Shown here: positions 62,541 through 64,000 of the stretch, one piece after another
Numbering within the stretch: position 1 is the first letter of the stretch
How the letters are laid out: the number at the start of each line of letters is the position of its first letter
Origin: Aplysia californica
Taxonomy: Eukaryota; Mollusca; Gastropoda; Aplysiida; Aplysiidae
Assembly: GCF_000002075.1 (NCBI RefSeq)
Contig: NW_004797811.1
Span: forward strand, 136,419 to 200,418
Direction of reading: 5' to 3'
Length of the DNA stretch: 64,000 bases
The notes under the pieces: model-generated
Seen by the model: only the letters and a program-made list of their open reading frames with translations
The model's database searches: none
Told to the model about the DNA's origin: nothing
Program-made: the position numbers and the translations under genes

Positions 62541-63281
62541 TTCAAACACACACATTCAAAAACACACACATTCAAACACACACACACATTCAAACACACA
62601 CACACACACACTCAAACACACACACACACACATTCAAACACACACACACATTCAAACACACACACACATTATCTCTCTTTCCCTTTTCCGTGATATACTC
62701 ACAGTGGGTCCACATACATAACAATAATATGTGAGGCAGCATGGTGGAATCAGGCTCTCGTCAATTTTCGGGCAAGTAGAGTTATTGGTATCATCTTAAA
62801 GCTTGTTCATTTGTCTTTATTTGGGTGAAAAAACTATCCGTTTATCTTCAATACAAGTCGAGATATTGGCGAATGAAGGGGGTGGGGTCACCTGTTTTCA
62901 GAGGTAAGATTAGTGAGAAAATGGGCGCCAGAGATTAGTTATTTCCTTAGTTTAAGAGCCGTGGTAACTGAAAATTTACATTTTTTGTGCCTTTAATCAA
63001 CGTTTTTCAGAAAAACCCATACAGAAATGAGTTCTGTAATGGGCATGAAAGGGATTGAAAAAATTCACAAGCCTGTGGAAAAATGCAAGTTTCTTCACTT
63101 CGATTATTTTGACGAGAGCCTGATCTCACCACGAGATGAATCACATAATTTTGGTAAATATATATGTATGACTCCTCACCTCTCCTGAGATGGTTCCTGA
63201 CCCCAGGAGGTCACCGGGGTTCACATTGCAGCCGGTCAGCGTGTGGTGGACCAGCTGTTGCTTCATGGTCCAGTACATGTA
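60583..63281 (-). CDS. FAH: Fumarylacetoacetase (FAH), C-terminal 98 residues, last three exons
   Basis: FAH hydrolyses fumarylacetoacetate to fumarate and acetoacetate, the last step of tyrosine breakdown in the cytosol. Exons on - are 63281-63180, 62128-62011 and 60659-60583; the phases agree. They read [93 protein letters not shown], stop. This follows the human enzyme closely (YMYWTMLQQLTHHSVNGCN, LASGTISG, GSMLELSWKGTKPIDLGNG, GYRIGFGQCAGKVLPA). The Thr and Glu equivalent to mouse Thr350 and Glu364 are present with the same 14-residue spacing, so this end looks functional. The N-terminal SH3-like part and most of the catalytic barrel lie beyond the right edge. The 3' UTR probably extends leftwards into 58400-60582. 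Confidence 0.97.
60832..61010 (-). mobile_element. R1 retroposon in the last FAH intron
   Basis: TTAGTTTTAGTAAGTGTTTTAC, AGTACTTGCAACACAATAAGG, TATAAGTGCCGAAG and on to CAGAGCACTCGCCAACC. The flanks TTTTGCATGCGTTGAAAGA… and TTTGCATGTTTTGAAAGAA are a tandem duplication of host DNA on both sides. Confidence 0.88.
61190..61430 (-). mobile_element. tRNA-derived SINE G, full length
   Basis: On the minus strand: head TAGCCTAGTGGTTAGGCTACC, B box GGGGGTTCGAGCCTC, core GTGTCCTTGGGAAAGGCACTT, GGAGGTCCCGCCTC and tail GGGGCGTTAAACTCATACC ending ATTTTT. Over 85% like 35065-35311 by eye. Confidence 0.92.
61725..61837 (+). mobile_element. LINE end fragment with GAT tail
   Basis: Reads [26 protein letters not shown] (split at 20) and then GAGAAAGGCAATGATGATG repeats. 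Same family as 36783-36897; antisense to FAH. Confidence 0.85.
62011..62128 (-). CDS. FAH: FAH penultimate exon
   Basis: 118 nt, [17 protein letters not shown] to DGDEVIFH. Acceptor CTCCAG, donor GTATGT. Confidence 0.96.
62486..62672. repeat. CT and CA microsatellites with CATTCAAA interruptions
   Basis: A CT run follows a MITE-A end fragment (about 62440-62488); then CACACA blocks separated by CATTCAAA or CACTCAAA. Confidence 0.93.
62730..63145. mobile_element. MITE-A, complete, TA target site, FAH intron
   Basis: TGTGAGGCAGCATGGTGGAATC to CTGATCTCACCACGAGATGAATCACA, 416 bp, TA outside both ends. Its end lies about 30 bp from an FAH donor. Confidence 0.9.
63180..63281 (-). CDS. FAH: FAH third-last exon
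   Basis: 102 nt in phase 0 at both ends, from YMYWTMKQQ to GTISGE. Acceptor TTTCAG, donor GTGAGG. Confidence 0.96.
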
Positions 63282-63317
63282 CTGAAACAGACAAAACAGA
63301 TTTTGTGAAACATTGTG

Positions 63318-63652
63318 CCTTAGTAAGAGTTTTACGACATTTGCAACAGCACTTTAAGGTCACATAAGTGTTGAAGATTAGAATTGTTTGTTTGATTGAG
63401 TAAAGAGAAGCACATCGACACAATAATGGTCATTTAGTGCTGGAAAAAAGTAAGACAGTCATAGACGGAAATAACAGACGGAAAGTAAAGAAGTAGGACC
63501 TACCAGCGGCGCCCTCCAACCCGAAGATTAGAGGTATTACAAGAAAGTAACTAACACAAAAACAACAAAAAACCGGAGGAGAGATAAAGATAATGGATGT
63601 CTGACAGGCAAGAAGAAGCAAGCCACACCAGAGCACCCGCCAACCATCCACT
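63318..63652 (-). mobile_element. R1 retroposon split by a D element
   Basis: R1 tail part 63318-63382 and body part 63523-63652. The break falls inside GAAGATTAGA, which is present on both sides of the D insertion. Confidence 0.9.
63383..63522 (-). mobile_element. D retroposon nested in R1, 10-bp target duplication
   Basis: 140 bp from ATTGTTTGTTTGATTGAGTA to GGCGCCCTCCAACCC. GAAGATTAGA at 63373-63382 and again at 63523-63532 is its target-site duplication, fixing the exact ends of family D. On the minus strand it ends in CAAA-like repeats. Confidence 0.93.
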
Positions 63653-63744
63653 CATAAAATACGGAAGTGTGCAAAATTGTATAGAAAGGCAATGGCCCCT
63701 TGCAAAACCGAAAGGTAGGACCTCCAAATTTAACATTCATCTAA

Positions 63745-63960
63745 TAATCTATTTATAGTAATAATCATAATAATTGCATTTATATTGCACATAATAATCC
63801 ATGCTCTAAAGCATTCTCGCACTAGGACTGAGTCAAACGAGAAAATTAGTGTAAAGTGCCTTTCCAGTAGAAACAACATAGGACAGAGCCGAGCCTCATA
63901 AACACCAATCCACAATCTCACGATTATGGGTCTGGAAGCCTAACCACTAGACTATTGAAA
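63745..63960 (-). mobile_element. SINE G-like, decayed
   Basis: ATTTATATTGCACATAATAAT, TAAAGTGCCTTTCCAGTAGA, ACAATCTCACGATTATGGGT and AGCCTAACCACTAGACTATT (inverted A-box region). Confidence 0.8.
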
Positions 63961-64000
63961 CCCACTATGTCCAGGCCCACTTGAACTAAGAAGGATACAA

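Noticed and set aside
1-64000. LTR retrotransposon, endogenous virus or Polinton-like element
   Set aside because: No gag, protease, integrase, capsid or polymerase-like frames and no long direct terminal repeats were seen; the only reverse-transcriptase pieces are LINE type.

Overview
This is animal genomic DNA, most likely from a mollusc and probably a gastropod. The genes are split by spliceosomal introns with canonical GT/AG borders. The set includes a synaptic RIM protein, and the gene-poor DNA is packed with SINEs, MITEs, LINE ends and simple repeats. No bacterial, viral or LTR-element gene was recognised. The mollusc assignment is an inference from gene content and repeat style, not from a species-specific marker.

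Four protein-coding genes can be reconstructed by joining exons whose splice phases agree. (1) The 3' half of a RIM (regulating synaptic membrane exocytosis) gene lies on + from 5374 to 15666. Nine exons encode the charged Ser/Arg linker and the whole C-terminal C2B domain with its stop. (2) A complete EXOSC6/MTR3 gene for an RNase PH-like ring subunit of the RNA exosome lies on - from 44869 to 36433. Its nine exons encode 273 residues and are followed by a close poly(A) signal. (3) A complete three-exon gene for a small secreted, cysteine-rich two-repeat protein (161 aa) lies on + from 51282 to 54731. It has a TATA box, a signal peptide and a poly(A) signal. (4) The last three exons of fumarylacetoacetase (FAH, tyrosine breakdown) lie on - from 63281 to 60583, and the gene continues beyond the right edge. 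The four genes have unrelated jobs and show no sign of co-regulation.

Layout: 1-5373 is probably RIM intron; 5374-15666 holds RIM exons; 15667-36391 is a gene-poor, repeat-rich stretch with a 119-N assembly gap at 30523-30641; 36392-44869 is EXOSC6; 44870-51157 is repeat-rich intergenic DNA; 51158-54787 is the secreted-protein gene; 54788-60582 is intergenic DNA plus the probable FAH 3' UTR; 60583-64000 is FAH.

The most striking content is the repeat ecology. Several different non-autonomous families (named here R1, R2, D and a tRNA-derived SINE E) end in the same roughly 50-nt 3' tail. That tail can fold into a hairpin, and both arms of its stem change together between families, which suggests a conserved RNA structure recognised by one LINE machinery. 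One such tail sits beside a RIM splice donor and has been amplified, making a ladder of donor-like sites. Another RIM intron carries a minisatellite whose every unit looks like a splice acceptor. The secreted-protein gene carries decayed extra copies of its own exon pieces inside its second intron. At least seven MITE-like families are defined by terminal inverted repeats, and two nested insertions show clear target-site duplications.
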